Source: JAXGXJ01 sp963816155
GTDB taxonomy: Bacteria > Actinomycetota > Thermoleophilia > RBG-16-64-13
Direction of reading: 5' to 3'
DNA: 64,000 nt
Assembly: GCA_963816155.1 (NCBI GenBank)
Contig: CAWFJE010000002.1
Span: 434,001-498,000 of the forward strand
Positions within the stretch are counted from its first letter, which is position 1. The number at the start of each line of letters is the position of its first letter. Under the pieces are notes generated by a model. That model was not told where the DNA came from and made no database searches. It was given only the letters and a program-made list of their open reading frames with translations. Below are positions 24,922 to 34,327 of the stretch, piece after piece. A program made the position numbers and the translations under genes.

Positions 24922-25698
24922 ATGAAGATTGCGGTATGCGTCAAACAAGTGATCGATACGGAGGCGGAAAAGAGACTCGATCCGGCATCCTGGCGTGTGG
25001 ACCGTAGCGTCCCCAGCATCCTCAACCCCTACGACGAGTATGCGGTCGAGGAAGCGCTGCGCATCAAGGAAGCCCATGGCGGTGAAGTAGTGGCCGTCTG
25101 CATGGGGCCCGCGAAGGCCGAAGACGCTCTGCGCAAGGCTCTGGCCATGGGTGCGGACAGCGCGGTCCTCGTGAGCGACGCTGCATTGGCCGGTTCCGAC
25201 GCCCAAGCCACGGCCTACGCTCTGGCCGAGGCTCTCAAGACCTTTGAGTGGGACCTGGTCGTGTTCGGCGTCCGCTCCACCGATGGTGAGACCGGTTGCG
25301 TGCCGGCGGCTGTGGCCGAACGGCTGGGCGCGCCCTTGCTCTCCTCGTTGTCCAAGGTCGAAGTCGATGGCTCCAATCTCAGCGTGCATCGCGAGACCGA
25401 GCAGGGCTACGTGGCCTACGGCTGCCCCACTCCGGCAGTCCTCTCCGTCATCAAGGGCATCAACGAGCCCCGCTATCCCTCCATGAAAGGCATCATGGGC
25501 GCCAAGAAGAAGACCGTCGACGTCAAAGATGGCGCGGCTCTGGGTCTCGACGCGTCTCAGCTCGGGCTTGAGGGCTCGAAGACCCGCGTGCTGTCCGGCC
25601 GTTCGCCGGAGCCCCGCAAAGCGGGCGTACAGATAGAAGACGACGGCAGCGGTGCCCAGAAGATCGCTGATTTCTTGGCGAGCGAAAAGCTCGTTTAG
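24922..25698 (+). CDS. etfB: electron transfer flavoprotein, beta subunit
   Basis: A 258-residue ETF beta: MKIAVCVKQVIDTEAEKRLDP, SILNPYDEYAVEEALRIKEAHGG, then GADSAVLVSD, FGVRSTDGETGCVPAAVAERLG and PRYPSMKGIMGAKKK, the usual recognition-loop/AMP region. Transfers electrons from acyl-CoA dehydrogenases to ETF-QO together with EtfA. ATG at 24922; an upstream in-frame ATG at 24886 adds 12 residues without homology. First gene of the plus-strand etfBA/ETF-QO unit, divergent from lysR. Confidence 0.96.
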   Translation: MKIAVCVKQVIDTEAEKRLDPASWRVDRSVPSILNPYDEYAVEEALRIKEAHGGEVVAVCMGPAKAEDALRKALAMGADSAVLVSDAALAGSDAQATAYALAEALKTFEWDLVVFGVRSTDGETGCVPAAVAERLGAPLLSSLSKVEVDGSNLSVHRETEQGYVAYGCPTPAVLSVIKGINEPRYPSMKGIMGAKKKTVDVKDGAALGLDASQLGLEGSKTRVLSGRSPEPRKAGVQIEDDGSGAQKIADFLASEKLV

Positions 25699-25713
25699 GG
25701 AGGAGAGACGGTA

Positions 25714-26697
25714 ATGAGCAATGGCATCCTTGTTGTAGCCGAACCCAAGGACGGGAAACTCGCCAACGTCACCTTGGAAAGCATCACCCGGGCGCGCGCA
25801 CTGGCCGGCGCGGCCGGCGGTCCTGTCAGCCTCCTTATCGCCGCAGCGGAGACCGCTCCGCTCGTGGCGGTTGCAAGCCGCTACGGCGCCGACACCATCT
25901 ACGTGGTGGAGAGCCTGGAAGCGGGCGTGTTCCGCTCCGGAGTGGTCACCGACGCCGTCCAGGCCGCCGTCCAGGCCGCCGACCCGGCGCTGATCCTCTG
26001 CTCGGGCTCCCCCGACGGCCGCGACGTGGCCGCTGCCTGCGCCGCCCGTTTGGGCGCGGGTCTGTTGGTGGACATCACCGGCCTCGAGTATAAGGACGGC
26101 CGCTTCGTGGTCACCCATCCCTGCTTCGGCGGATTGGTGATCGTGGACAAAGAAGCGACCACCACCCCGGCGGTCGCCACCGTGCGGCCCAACGTGTTCG
26201 ACCGCGAAGAAGCGGCCAAAGACGCGGAGATCGTGCCCCTCTCGGTCGACTTCTCCCCCAGCAGCCTGATGGCTCAGGTGCTCGACGTGGTCTGCGAGAA
26301 CGTGGGCATCGTCAGCCTCGAGGAAGCCTCCGTCATCGTGGCCGGCGGGCGGGGCATGGGCAACGCCGACAATTTCGCCCTCATCCAGGCCTTGGCCGAT
26401 GAGCTCGGCGCAGCCGTGGGCGCCAGCCGGGCCGTCGTGGACGCAGGCTGGATCCATCATCAGTACCAGGTGGGACAGACCGGTAAGACCGTGTCGCCCA
26501 AGCTGTACATCGCCGCCGGCATCTCGGGTGCCATCCAGCACGCCGCCGGCATGCAGACCTCCGACTACATCGTGGCCATCAACAAAGACCCCGAGGCCGC
26601 CATCTTCACCTTCGCCGATTTCGGCGTAGTGGGCGACGCGCAGGTGTTGATACCGGCCCTGACCGAAGAGATCCGCAAGCGCAAAGCGGCGTCCTGA
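25714..26697 (+). CDS. etfA: electron transfer flavoprotein, alpha subunit
   Basis: A 327-residue FAD-binding ETF alpha. The C-terminal FAD domain is intact: VIVAGGRGMGNADNFALIQALADELG, ASRAVVDAGWIHHQYQVGQTGKTV, PKLYIAAGISGAIQHAAGM and VAINKDPEAAIFTFADFGVVGD. It starts 15 bp after etfB with GGGAGGAGAG upstream. Whether the pair bifurcates or is a plain carrier is not settled here; the adjacent ETF-QO favours a respiratory-chain carrier. Confidence 0.96.
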   Translation: MSNGILVVAEPKDGKLANVTLESITRARALAGAAGGPVSLLIAAAETAPLVAVASRYGADTIYVVESLEAGVFRSGVVTDAVQAAVQAADPALILCSGSPDGRDVAAACAARLGAGLLVDITGLEYKDGRFVVTHPCFGGLVIVDKEATTTPAVATVRPNVFDREEAAKDAEIVPLSVDFSPSSLMAQVLDVVCENVGIVSLEEASVIVAGGRGMGNADNFALIQALADELGAAVGASRAVVDAGWIHHQYQVGQTGKTVSPKLYIAAGISGAIQHAAGMQTSDYIVAINKDPEAAIFTFADFGVVGDAQVLIPALTEEIRKRKAAS

Positions 26698-26734
26698 ACC
26701 GGAACGTCCCCATCCGCTAGAGGAGGATCAGACG

Positions 26735-28420
26735 GTGACTGAAGAGAGAGACGTCCTAGATGTCGATGTTCTGTTCGTAGGAGGCGGTATCGCGTCCTTG
26801 AGCGGTGCCTTGCATCTCTCCAACCTGATCAAAGCCCACAACGACAAGGGCGAGGGCGAGAAGCTTGCCGATCTGATGATCGCGGTCATCGACAAGGGTG
26901 TGTCCGCCGGGGCGCATGGTATCTCGGGCGCCGTCATGGACCCGGGCCCGCTCAAGGAGCTGGTCCCGGACTTCATGGATAAGGAGGCACCCCTCGAGGG
27001 GCAGGTGGAGAAGGAGTCTATCTACTTCCTCACTGCGACCCGAAGCATCAAGACACCCATCACGCCGCCCCCTCTGGACAACCACGGAAACTACGTGGTC
27101 TCCATGTCGCGGCTCAACCAGTGGATGGCCGATCTCGTGGAAGGCAACGGGGTCGACCTGTTCTGGGGCTTCCCCGGCGTAGAAGTGCTCTATGAAGACG
27201 GCGCCGTCATCGGCGTACGCACCGGCGACAAGGGCATCGACGGCAAGGGTGAGAAGAAGTCCAACTACGAGCCCGGCACCGACCTACACGCCCGCGTCAC
27301 CGTATTCGGCGAGGGCTCTCGGGGCAACCTGACCAAGGACCTCATCGAGCGCTACGGTCTCGACCTCGGTCGCAACCCGGCGGGCTTCGAACTTGGTGTG
27401 AAGGAAGTGTGGCAACTGCCCGAGACGCGAGTGCAGCCAGGTGAGGTCATCCACACCATGGGCTATCCCCTGAAGAGCGACACGTTCGGTGGGGGCTTCG
27501 TCTACGGCATGACCGACAACATGATCGCCGTCGGCCACCTTACCAGCCTCGACTATGCCGACCCCTGCCTTGATCCCCATCGCGAGTTCCAGAAGTTCAA
27601 GCTCCATCCTCTGATCGGCGCGCTGCTGAAGGACGCCAAGATCGTCCAGTACGGCGCCAAGTCGGTCCCTGTGGGCGGTTATTTCTCCATCCCCAGGCTG
27701 TGGTTCCCCGGCGGTGTGCTCATCGGAGACGCGGCCAACCTCTTCAACAGCCAGAAGATCAAAGGCATCGACCTGGCAATGAGGTCAGGGATGCTGGCGG
27801 CCGAGGCCATCTTCCAAGGCCTGCTCGCGGACGATCTGTCCGAGAAGCGACTGGCCGGCTACGCCGAAGCGCTGGATGCCAGTCCGGAGATCAAAGAACT
27901 CCGCAAGGTGCGCAACTTCCACCAAGCGATGACGCGCGGTCTTTACGCCGGCATGGCCTCCGCGGCCGGGCAGTTCGTGCTCAAGGGCCGAGTGGTCAGC
28001 GATAGGCTCTCGTCCCAACCGGACTTCGCCCACATGAAACCCCTCGCCGCCGGCAGCGCGACGGCCTCCGCGGCCCCGGCCGACGACATCAAGTACGACG
28101 GGAAGCTGACCTTCGACAAAGAGACCGACGTCTATCACTCCGGCACCACGCACGAGGAAGCGCAGCCCTGTCACCTCAAAGTCAAGGACTTCGACACCTG
28201 CTACGGCACGTGCACCGAACTCTATGGCAACCCCTGCGTGCGCTTCTGTCCCGCCGGCGTGTACGAGATGGTCGTCGATGAGTCTTCGGGAGCCCAAACC
28301 CTGCAGGTGAACTTCTCCAACTGCGTCCACTGCAAGACGTGCGACATCAAAGACCCCTTCGAGAACATCGAGTGGGTACCGCCGGAAGGCGAAGGGGGAC
28401 CGAAGTACACCCTCATGTAG
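26735..28420 (+). CDS. electron transfer flavoprotein-quinone oxidoreductase (FixC-FixX type, fused)
   Basis: A 561-residue flavoprotein with C-terminal [4Fe-4S] domain. N-terminal dinucleotide motif DVLFVGGGIASLSGALHLS; FAD/quinone region with PVGGYFSIPRLWFPGGVLIGDAANLFN; ferredoxin part from ~475 with CYGTC, NPCVRFCPAGVYE and NCVHCKTCDIKDPFENIEW, as in mitochondrial ETF-QO. Oxidises ETF and reduces membrane quinone. GTG at 26735 with AGGAGG upstream, 37 bp after etfA. A short Ala-rich stretch (~430-450) separates the halves. Confidence 0.93.
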   Translation: MTEERDVLDVDVLFVGGGIASLSGALHLSNLIKAHNDKGEGEKLADLMIAVIDKGVSAGAHGISGAVMDPGPLKELVPDFMDKEAPLEGQVEKESIYFLTATRSIKTPITPPPLDNHGNYVVSMSRLNQWMADLVEGNGVDLFWGFPGVEVLYEDGAVIGVRTGDKGIDGKGEKKSNYEPGTDLHARVTVFGEGSRGNLTKDLIERYGLDLGRNPAGFELGVKEVWQLPETRVQPGEVIHTMGYPLKSDTFGGGFVYGMTDNMIAVGHLTSLDYADPCLDPHREFQKFKLHPLIGALLKDAKIVQYGAKSVPVGGYFSIPRLWFPGGVLIGDAANLFNSQKIKGIDLAMRSGMLAAEAIFQGLLADDLSEKRLAGYAEALDASPEIKELRKVRNFHQAMTRGLYAGMASAAGQFVLKGRVVSDRLSSQPDFAHMKPLAAGSATASAAPADDIKYDGKLTFDKETDVYHSGTTHEEAQPCHLKVKDFDTCYGTCTELYGNPCVRFCPAGVYEMVVDESSGAQTLQVNFSNCVHCKTCDIKDPFENIEWVPPEGEGGPKYTLM

Positions 28421-28511
28421 GTGGATATCCTGGCGACGCCGAGTCACGCTCGGAGGGCCGGGTGCAGAACCACGCTTCGACAAGTAAAGGCAACACGAAA
28501 GGGAGTAACAC

Positions 28512-28964
28512 ATGCCTCGTCCCGAAGAAGTAGAAGTCGTCAAGGCAATGAAAGCCGCCAAGACCGGTGAAGAAGTCCTGGCCTCCTGGGCCATGCAGCG
28601 CCCGGGCTACAAGGCAGGCGGCGGGGGCGACCCGTCCCTGGACTTCTGGGTCAAGAATCGCCCTGACATGCTGTTCACCTACGCCCAGAACCAGCTGTCC
28701 GGTCTGCTCGACCGCGGTATCCTCGATCCCAAGACCCGCTATCTGCTCCTGGTGGGCCTGTACATGATGAACGACCACTACGACGGTGTCGTACCGCAGG
28801 CCTGCAACGCCAAGGCCGCCGGAGCCACTGAAGAAGAGATCATGGAAGTGGCCTTCTGCGTATGCTACTCGGCAGGCAAAGCCAAGCTGCAGGAGACCGG
28901 CGCATGCCTCGACAACGTCTTCAGCAACGCCATGTTCCAGGCGATCTCACCGCTCAAGAAGTAG
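28512..28964 (+). CDS. carboxymuconolactone decarboxylase/AhpD-like family protein
   Basis: A 150-residue helical protein with a CMD-family core: LDRGILDPKTRYLLLVGLYMMNDHYDGVVPQACNAKAAGATEEEIMEVAFCVCYSAG. The redox CxxC of AhpD is not present at the usual site (only QAC), so a peroxidase-partner role is unlikely. Last gene of the etf unit, 91 bp after ETF-QO. Function unknown; the fold is often found near aromatic catabolism genes. Confidence 0.75.
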   Translation: MPRPEEVEVVKAMKAAKTGEEVLASWAMQRPGYKAGGGGDPSLDFWVKNRPDMLFTYAQNQLSGLLDRGILDPKTRYLLLVGLYMMNDHYDGVVPQACNAKAAGATEEEIMEVAFCVCYSAGKAKLQETGACLDNVFSNAMFQAISPLKK

Positions 28965-29010
28965 GGACTCATCCTGTGGCTCGGGCTGCATAGCCTGGGC
29001 TGTAAGGACG

Positions 29011-29058
29011 ACTGAGACGGCGCGGCGCCCGCATGGGCGCCGCGCCGTTGTTCTCAGT
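29011..29058. terminator. bidirectional terminator between CMD-like gene and iclR
   Basis: A 14-bp perfect GC-rich stem (29017-29030 with 29035-29048, GCAT loop), flanked by complementary ACTGAG/CTCAGT ends. It lies in the convergent gap, with TTGTTCT following on the plus strand. Well placed to stop both the etf unit and the regulator transcript. Confidence 0.8.
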
Positions 29059-29073
29059 GACCCCAGGTCTGTA

Positions 29074-29892
29074 TCAGGCGCTTCCGGCACCTCGGTAGCC
29101 AAGCTCCCGTGAGAGGTCCGCGGCGGCCCGCGTGACGGCGTTCCCGTACCCATCCATCTGTGCCAAGCTACACCTTTCGATGGGCGGCACCACCGAGAGG
29201 GTGGCGCGCACCTGCCCGGTCTGGTCGAACACCGGCGCCGCCGCCGCCGGCGACCCGATGAGCCACTCCTCCCAGTCGAAGGCCACCCCGTCCCGCCTCA
29301 CCTGCTCCCATCTACTTCTGAGAGCGTCTGGATCGGTGACGGTGTGCTTCGTACGCCGTTCTTGCGGGACGGCCAAGAGCTGGTGCCGCACTTGTTCCGG
29401 GCCGAAAGCGATCAGGACTTGAGCGTCGGCGGTAGCACTGCCCGGCATGAGCATCCCGGCGAAGGTGAGGGGCTTGAAGGGGCGGCCGGTGGGTACGGTG
29501 TCCAGTATCAGCGCGCCTTGGCGGGTCCATACGCACAGGCATGAGGTCTCCGTCGTTTCCTCCACGAGCCGTACCAGATACTGATGAGCCGCCCGCACAA
29601 GCTCCGAGTGCGACATGACCAGATAGACGGCAGGCAGTACCCTTGAGCCGAGATGATACGTGCCGGAATCGGCGTCATACGCCACCCAATCCGAAGCCTC
29701 GAGGGTCTTCATGAGACGGCGCGTGGTGGCCTTGGGCAAACCCGCTCTCTCCCGAAGCTCCTTCAGCGTCCATTCGGGATGGTCGAGGTCGAACAGACCG
29801 AGAAGGAACAATCCCTTTTCCAGGGTCCGAGCAGGCCCCTCCCGAGGTATCAGGCTTTGATCCTTCCCCTTGCCCTCGACTGATCCTTCCAT
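29074..29892 (-). CDS. IclR family transcriptional regulator
   Basis: A 272-residue IclR protein: HTH near residues 22-85 (ARTLEKGLFLLGLF, TLKELRERAGLPKATTRRLMKTLEASDWV), then the effector domain with TSCLCVWTRQGALILDTVPTG and a C-terminal AAAAPVFDQTGQVRATLSVVPP. Divergent from a solute-binding lipoprotein gene followed by cupin and OYE-type genes, which it likely controls. IclR regulators commonly sense aromatic or short acids. Confidence 0.93.
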   Translation of the reverse strand: MEGSVEGKGKDQSLIPREGPARTLEKGLFLLGLFDLDHPEWTLKELRERAGLPKATTRRLMKTLEASDWVAYDADSGTYHLGSRVLPAVYLVMSHSELVRAAHQYLVRLVEETTETSCLCVWTRQGALILDTVPTGRPFKPLTFAGMLMPGSATADAQVLIAFGPEQVRHQLLAVPQERRTKHTVTDPDALRSRWEQVRRDGVAFDWEEWLIGSPAAAAPVFDQTGQVRATLSVVPPIERCSLAQMDGYGNAVTRAAADLSRELGYRGAGSA

Positions 29893-29980
29893 TTTCCCAC
29901 CCCCTCTGATTCGGCCCGCGTCCGGAGAGCCACCACGGCCGCTGCCAGAGCTATTGACAGGCAGAGAACGCTGGTGCTAC

Positions 29981-30022
29981 GGTGAACCATATAATAGCAC
30001 CATGTGATTCACATAGTGAACC
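29981..30022. promoter_or_regulatory. operator/promoter region between iclR and binding-protein gene
   Basis: GTGAACC occurs at 29982-29988 and again at 30016-30022. Between them lie a perfect TATAAT (29990-29995) and the near-perfect palindrome ATGTGATTCACAT (30002-30014). The AT-rich palindromic tract within the 177-bp divergent gap is a good IclR-type operator candidate. No -35 box lies at the right distance from TATAAT; the TTGACA at 29954 is 30 bp away. Confidence 0.5.
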
Positions 30023-30069
30023 CCACGACGGAACGCGTTAGGATCTTCAAACAGGAAAGAGGGGGTACC

Positions 30070-31509
30070 ATGTTCGAGGAGAGTAACAAGGTAAGCAGGC
30101 GTGAGTTTCTGAAGCTCGCGGGGGTTGCCGGAGCGACTATCGGGGTGGGCGCCGGCATGGGAGGACTCCTGGCAGCCTGCGGTGGTGATGAGGAAACCAC
30201 GACCACTGCTGCGGCCGAGACCACGACCACGGTGGCGGCCGATACCACGACCACGGCAGGCCAGACCACGACAACCGTCAGCGCGGGACCGGAGACCGGC
30301 CGCGAGATCAAGTTGGGCTACGTGGCACCGATCACCGGCCCACTCGCCATCTTCGGCGTGGCGGACCAGTATTGCTACGACCGCGCGAAGGAAGGCTTCG
30401 CTGATGGAGTTGTGGCGGGAGATGGCAAGAAACACCCGGTCACGGTGCTGCTGGAAGACGGCCAGTCCGATTCCAACCGCGCGGCCCAGGTGGCAGGCGA
30501 CCTCATAAGCAACAGCAACGTCGACATCCTCCTGGCCGCTTCCACGGGAACGAACGTGACCCCAGTGGCCGACCAAGCCGAAGCCAACAAGGTGCCCTGC
30601 CTCAGCACCGACTGCCCGTGGCAGAACTACATCTTCCCGCGCGGCGGAGACCTGACCACGGTGTGGAACTACACCTACAACGCGTTTTGGGGCACCGAGG
30701 ATCTGCTGGCCACGTTCGACGACATGTGGCGTCAGGTGGAGAACAACAAGAAGGTCGGGGTGCTGCTACCCAATGACGCCCTCGGCATCCCCTGGCTGGA
30801 GGCCTTCCAGGAAGCGTTGCCGGCGATGGGCTGGGATTGCCTGTTTTCCGACCTCTATACCGTTGGTACGGAGGACTTCAGCGCCGATATCTCCGCATAC
30901 AAGAAGTTTGGGGCCGAGATCATGTTCGCCGAAGGGAATCCGGGCGACTACGCCACCTTCTGGAACCAGTGCCTGCAGCAGGGCTTCAATCCCAAGCTGG
31001 CGACTCCGGCCGTAGCACTCGCTTTCCCAGAAGGAGCTGCGGCCCTCGGCGACCTAGCCGTGAACCAGTGTGGCGAATTGGGCTGGCATCCCCAGACCGG
31101 CTTCGCATCACCCTTCCTCGGCGAGGACGCGCAGGCGTTTGCGGACAAGTTCACCGAAAGTACCGGGAAGCAGTGGAACCAGTCTCTCAGTCACTTCCTG
31201 GTCTTCGACTGGGTGTGGGATGTCCTGGGACGCACGACCGACGTGGACGACGCGGAAGCGATCATGACTGCTGTTAGGGCGACAAAGATGGAAACCGTTG
31301 CCGGTCCCGTCGATTTCACGGCGCCCATCACCCCGCCGGTGCCAGGGATCGGGCGCATCAGCGAAAACTGCTATAAGACCGTGCTGTTCGGCAATCAGTG
31401 GCGCAAGGCTCCGGAAGGCAGCCAGTTCCCGTTCGCGGCCACGATCGTCAGCAACGTAACCGGCCCGATGGTGCCGGTGCAGGGCGAAGTTCTGGAGATG
31501 GTGTACTAG
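30070..31509 (+). CDS. ABC-transporter substrate-binding lipoprotein with Tat-type signal (Leu/Ile/Val-binding-like)
   Basis: A 479-residue secreted binding protein. Residues 8-37 hold a twin-arginine signal (SRREFLKLAG) running into a lipobox LLAAC, then a Thr-rich linker (TTTTAAAETTTT repeats) to about 75. The mature domain begins REIKLGYVAPITGPLAIFG, the type-1 periplasmic-binding fold of branched-chain amino acid/amide receptors. ATG at 30070. No permease or ATPase gene is adjacent; it could serve the liv-type transporter at 39-45 kb. Followed by a hairpin and the cupin gene. Confidence 0.9.
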   Translation: MFEESNKVSRREFLKLAGVAGATIGVGAGMGGLLAACGGDEETTTTAAAETTTTVAADTTTTAGQTTTTVSAGPETGREIKLGYVAPITGPLAIFGVADQYCYDRAKEGFADGVVAGDGKKHPVTVLLEDGQSDSNRAAQVAGDLISNSNVDILLAASTGTNVTPVADQAEANKVPCLSTDCPWQNYIFPRGGDLTTVWNYTYNAFWGTEDLLATFDDMWRQVENNKKVGVLLPNDALGIPWLEAFQEALPAMGWDCLFSDLYTVGTEDFSADISAYKKFGAEIMFAEGNPGDYATFWNQCLQQGFNPKLATPAVALAFPEGAAALGDLAVNQCGELGWHPQTGFASPFLGEDAQAFADKFTESTGKQWNQSLSHFLVFDWVWDVLGRTTDVDDAEAIMTAVRATKMETVAGPVDFTAPITPPVPGIGRISENCYKTVLFGNQWRKAPEGSQFPFAATIVSNVTGPMVPVQGEVLEMVY

Positions 31510-31525
31510 GCTCGGCCTTCCTCGG

Positions 31526-31559
31526 GGCCGGCCGGGTCGTCCAGCGTGCCCGGCCGGCC
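31526..31559 (+). terminator. 11-bp GC hairpin after binding-protein gene
   Basis: GGCCGGCCGGG at 31526-31536 pairs with 31549-31559 across a 12-nt loop, 17 bp after the stop codon. No T-tract follows, so it may only partly terminate or may stabilise the abundant upstream message. Confidence 0.5.
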
Positions 31560-31599
31560 TAGTCCCTTCCCAACCCGCTCCTGAAGGAGGCGATCCTTC

Positions 31600-32256
31600 G
31601 TGTACACACTCAGGCTCTACCACGATGCCTACGCGCCCAACGCTCGGGCGGCCCGAGACCTGGAGGCACAACACAGCATTGCATACGTCCTCAGCGGATC
31701 GACCGTCATCAACGGGCAGAACGTCGCGCACGATACCGCCCTCTACTGCAAGGACGTGGCCTCAGTCGAGGCCGGCCCCGATGGGGCGATCGTATGGCGC
31801 TGGGAACTGGTGCGCACGGAAGCACCCAACAACCTGGCCTACGGCGACGGGGTCTCGTCGCGGCTGCGCATGTCGCGGCGCATCCGCATGTTCGAGCTCG
31901 TCCCCACATCGAAGTGGCTCTTCCGACTGGACTGCATCTACAACAACCGTGGCAGCACGGGGCTGCATTCGCACCCGGGCTCGGGTATCCGCTGCATGCT
32001 TGACGGGCACCTACGCGTGGAGTCCGACAAAGGCGAGTCTTCCGACAATCATCTGACCGGCGACTGTTGGTACGAGGAGGGTAGCTATCCGCTCATCTCC
32101 ACGTCGGATCAAGGCGAGACAGCCGATTTTCTCCGAGGTATGGTGCTGCCTCCCGAATATGACCGATATCCGGACACGGCCATCTGGATCGAAGGCAAGA
32201 AGTCCTGCGAATCCGACTGGAAGAGTTACGGTCAGAACGTTGTCACGTTGCTGTGA
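31600..32256 (+). CDS. cupin-domain protein
   Basis: A 218-residue protein. The central STGLHSHPGSGIRCMLDGHLRVES segment is a cupin motif 1 (H-x-H with later G/E), and GDCWYEEGSYPLIST provides the second strand set. An N-terminal half (YVLSGSTVINGQ) may be a second, degenerate cupin. Possible metal-binding sensor, isomerase or dioxygenase-like role; no specific substrate. GTG at 31600 with GGAGG about 9 nt upstream. The stop overlaps a possible GTG of the next gene. Confidence 0.75.
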   Translation: MYTLRLYHDAYAPNARAARDLEAQHSIAYVLSGSTVINGQNVAHDTALYCKDVASVEAGPDGAIVWRWELVRTEAPNNLAYGDGVSSRLRMSRRIRMFELVPTSKWLFRLDCIYNNRGSTGLHSHPGSGIRCMLDGHLRVESDKGESSDNHLTGDCWYEEGSYPLISTSDQGETADFLRGMVLPPEYDRYPDTAIWIEGKKSCESDWKSYGQNVVTLL

Positions 32257-32279
32257 GCGTTGCGGAAAAGGATGACCCA

Positions 32280-34244
32280 GTGAACACCAGCGCCCTCGCT
32301 CAACCTACCTTCCCACGTCTTTTCGAACCCGGCAGCATCGCGAACGTGCCGCTGAAGAACCGCATCATAAAAGCACCGCAACACACCGGTCTGGCCAATC
32401 CTGACGGCTCCATCACCGACCGCCTGCTTCGCTACTACAAGGAAGTGGCCCGCGGTGGTTGCGCGATGATCGTGGTCGAGTACGCGTACGTGGACAACCT
32501 CTTCAGCAAGGCGTCCCCATGCCAGCTCAGCATCTCCCGCATGGACCACATCGCCGGACTGTCGCTGCTCGCCGATGTCATCAAAGCCAATGGCGCGGCA
32601 GCGTCCATCCAGATCTCGCATGCGGGCCGACAGCGCTTCATCCTCGAGCAGCCCAAAGCCGCGTCGGAGGTCCCCTGGCCGGAGATCACGGAGATGGGCT
32701 GCCCCATCCCCATACCGATGACCATCGACGAGATCAACGGGGTAGTGAAGGCATTCGGGCAAGCCGCCAAGCGGGCACAGATGGCCGGATTCGACATGGT
32801 GGAGATCCACGCCTGCCATGGCTATCTCATCTCGAATTTTCTCTCCCCCTATTCCAACAAGCGTACCGACGCGTACGGCGGCACGTTCGAGAACCGCATC
32901 CGCATCCTGCTGGAGATCATCAGGGAGATCAAGGCCCAAGTAGGACCTGACTATCCCATCTGCTGCCGTTTGAGCGGCACCGACTACGAGCCGGATGGCT
33001 ACGGTATCGACGAGACCGTCGAACTCTCCAAGCTCCTGCAGTCCCTGGAGGTGGCAGCCATCCATATGTCCGGCGGCATCCACCACACCACCATCCACGA
33101 AGTGAGCCCCATGGGCATGTCCTTGGCCCACAACGTGTGGGCGGCGGACGCGGCCCGGAAGGTGGTCAGCATCCCCGTGATCGCCTCGGGCTCCATCACT
33201 TCACCGGAACTGGCTGAAAGCATTCTGGATGAGGGTAAGGGCGACTTCATCGGCCTGGGCCGCCCACTCTGGGCCGACCCGGAGTGGCCGCTGAAGGCAA
33301 GCGAGGGACGGCCCGAAGACATCCGGCCCTGCATCCGTTGCAACGACGGCTGCCTGGCGCGTGGCGACCACATCGCCAACACGGTGCGCTGCACGACGAA
33401 CGTCGCCCTCTGCCGCGAGGAGGAGTTCAGGATCACCCCGGCCGAGCGCCCCCTGCGAGTGGCGGTCGTAGGCGGTGGTCCCGCGGGCATGGAAGCGGCG
33501 CGCGTCTCGGCCCTCAAAGGTCATGAAGTGACCCTGTACGAGAAGCGGGAGTTGGGGGGCGCTCTGCTCGAAGCTTCCATCCCCGATTTCAAGGCTCCAG
33601 ACTTGAAGCCCCTGGTCACCTACCTGAGGACCCAGGTGGTCAAGACCGGGGTCAAGGTAGTGCCCCAGGAGGCCACCGTGGCGGACCTCACCGGTGGTGC
33701 TTACGACGCAGTCGTGGTGGCCGCCGGGGCGACGGCGCTGGGGTTGGAGGACATCCCGGGTATCGGCGACCCGAGGGTGGTCGGGGCGGCCGAGGTGCTG
33801 CACGGCGAAGCCAATCTGGGAGACCGCGTGGTCGTCATCGGCGGCGGCATCGTGGGAACCGAGGTGGGTCTCATGGTGGCGGAGAGCGGCAAGCACGTGA
33901 CCTTCATCGAGATGCTCGATGAATTCATGTGCAACATCACCTTCGACGAACGCCAGGTCTACGAGTTGCGCTTCACCGACTTGGACGTGAGTGTCAACAC
34001 GGGGCAACGCCTTGTGGAAGTGACAGCCGCCGGAATCAAGACCGTGGATCACAGCGGTACCGTGACCGAGTTCCCAGCTGATTCCGTCATACTGGCGGCG
34101 GGCTTCAGGCCCAACCGAGAGCTCATCGAAGGGCTGAAAGGGCGCGAGGACATCCGGGTGGCCGAGGTGGGCGACTGTGTACGCCCACGCAAGATCTTCG
34201 ACGCCATTCACGAGGGGCATCTGGCCGCGAAACTGCTCGGCTAG
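32280..34244 (+). CDS. OYE-type NADH:flavin oxidoreductase / 2,4-dienoyl-CoA reductase-like protein
   Basis: A 654-residue three-part enzyme: FMN TIM barrel (residues ~8-340) with ISHAGRQ and the substrate-binding HACHGYLISNFLSPYSNKRTDAYGG; an Fe-S site CIRCNDGCL plus VRCTTN near 355-385; and FAD/NAD(P) domains (VAVVGGGPAGMEAAR ~400, VVIGGGIVGTEVGLM ~520). This is the layout of bacterial 2,4-dienoyl-CoA reductase and related ene-reductases, reducing an activated C=C with NAD(P)H. GTG at 32280 has AAAAGGA 7 nt upstream; GTG at 32253 overlapping the cupin stop is the alternative. Confidence 0.92.
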   Translation: MNTSALAQPTFPRLFEPGSIANVPLKNRIIKAPQHTGLANPDGSITDRLLRYYKEVARGGCAMIVVEYAYVDNLFSKASPCQLSISRMDHIAGLSLLADVIKANGAAASIQISHAGRQRFILEQPKAASEVPWPEITEMGCPIPIPMTIDEINGVVKAFGQAAKRAQMAGFDMVEIHACHGYLISNFLSPYSNKRTDAYGGTFENRIRILLEIIREIKAQVGPDYPICCRLSGTDYEPDGYGIDETVELSKLLQSLEVAAIHMSGGIHHTTIHEVSPMGMSLAHNVWAADAARKVVSIPVIASGSITSPELAESILDEGKGDFIGLGRPLWADPEWPLKASEGRPEDIRPCIRCNDGCLARGDHIANTVRCTTNVALCREEEFRITPAERPLRVAVVGGGPAGMEAARVSALKGHEVTLYEKRELGGALLEASIPDFKAPDLKPLVTYLRTQVVKTGVKVVPQEATVADLTGGAYDAVVVAAGATALGLEDIPGIGDPRVVGAAEVLHGEANLGDRVVVIGGGIVGTEVGLMVAESGKHVTFIEMLDEFMCNITFDERQVYELRFTDLDVSVNTGQRLVEVTAAGIKTVDHSGTVTEFPADSVILAAGFRPNRELIEGLKGREDIRVAEVGDCVRPRKIFDAIHEGHLAAKLLG

Positions 34245-34327
34245 TAATAGGGACAGGGTGCCTGGACCGGGCACGGCGAACAGCGAATGGTCGACGAGCA
34301 GTCGGCATCAAGCGGAAAGGAACGAGC

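Noticed and set aside
24901..26541. 546-codon minus-strand frame across etfB/etfA
   Set aside because: Antisense to two genes with unmistakable ETF motifs; no motif of its own.
29954..29995. TTGACA plus TATAAT as a promoter for the Tat lipoprotein
   Set aside because: The boxes are 30 bp apart, far beyond the workable 16-19 bp; kept only as a general regulatory region.
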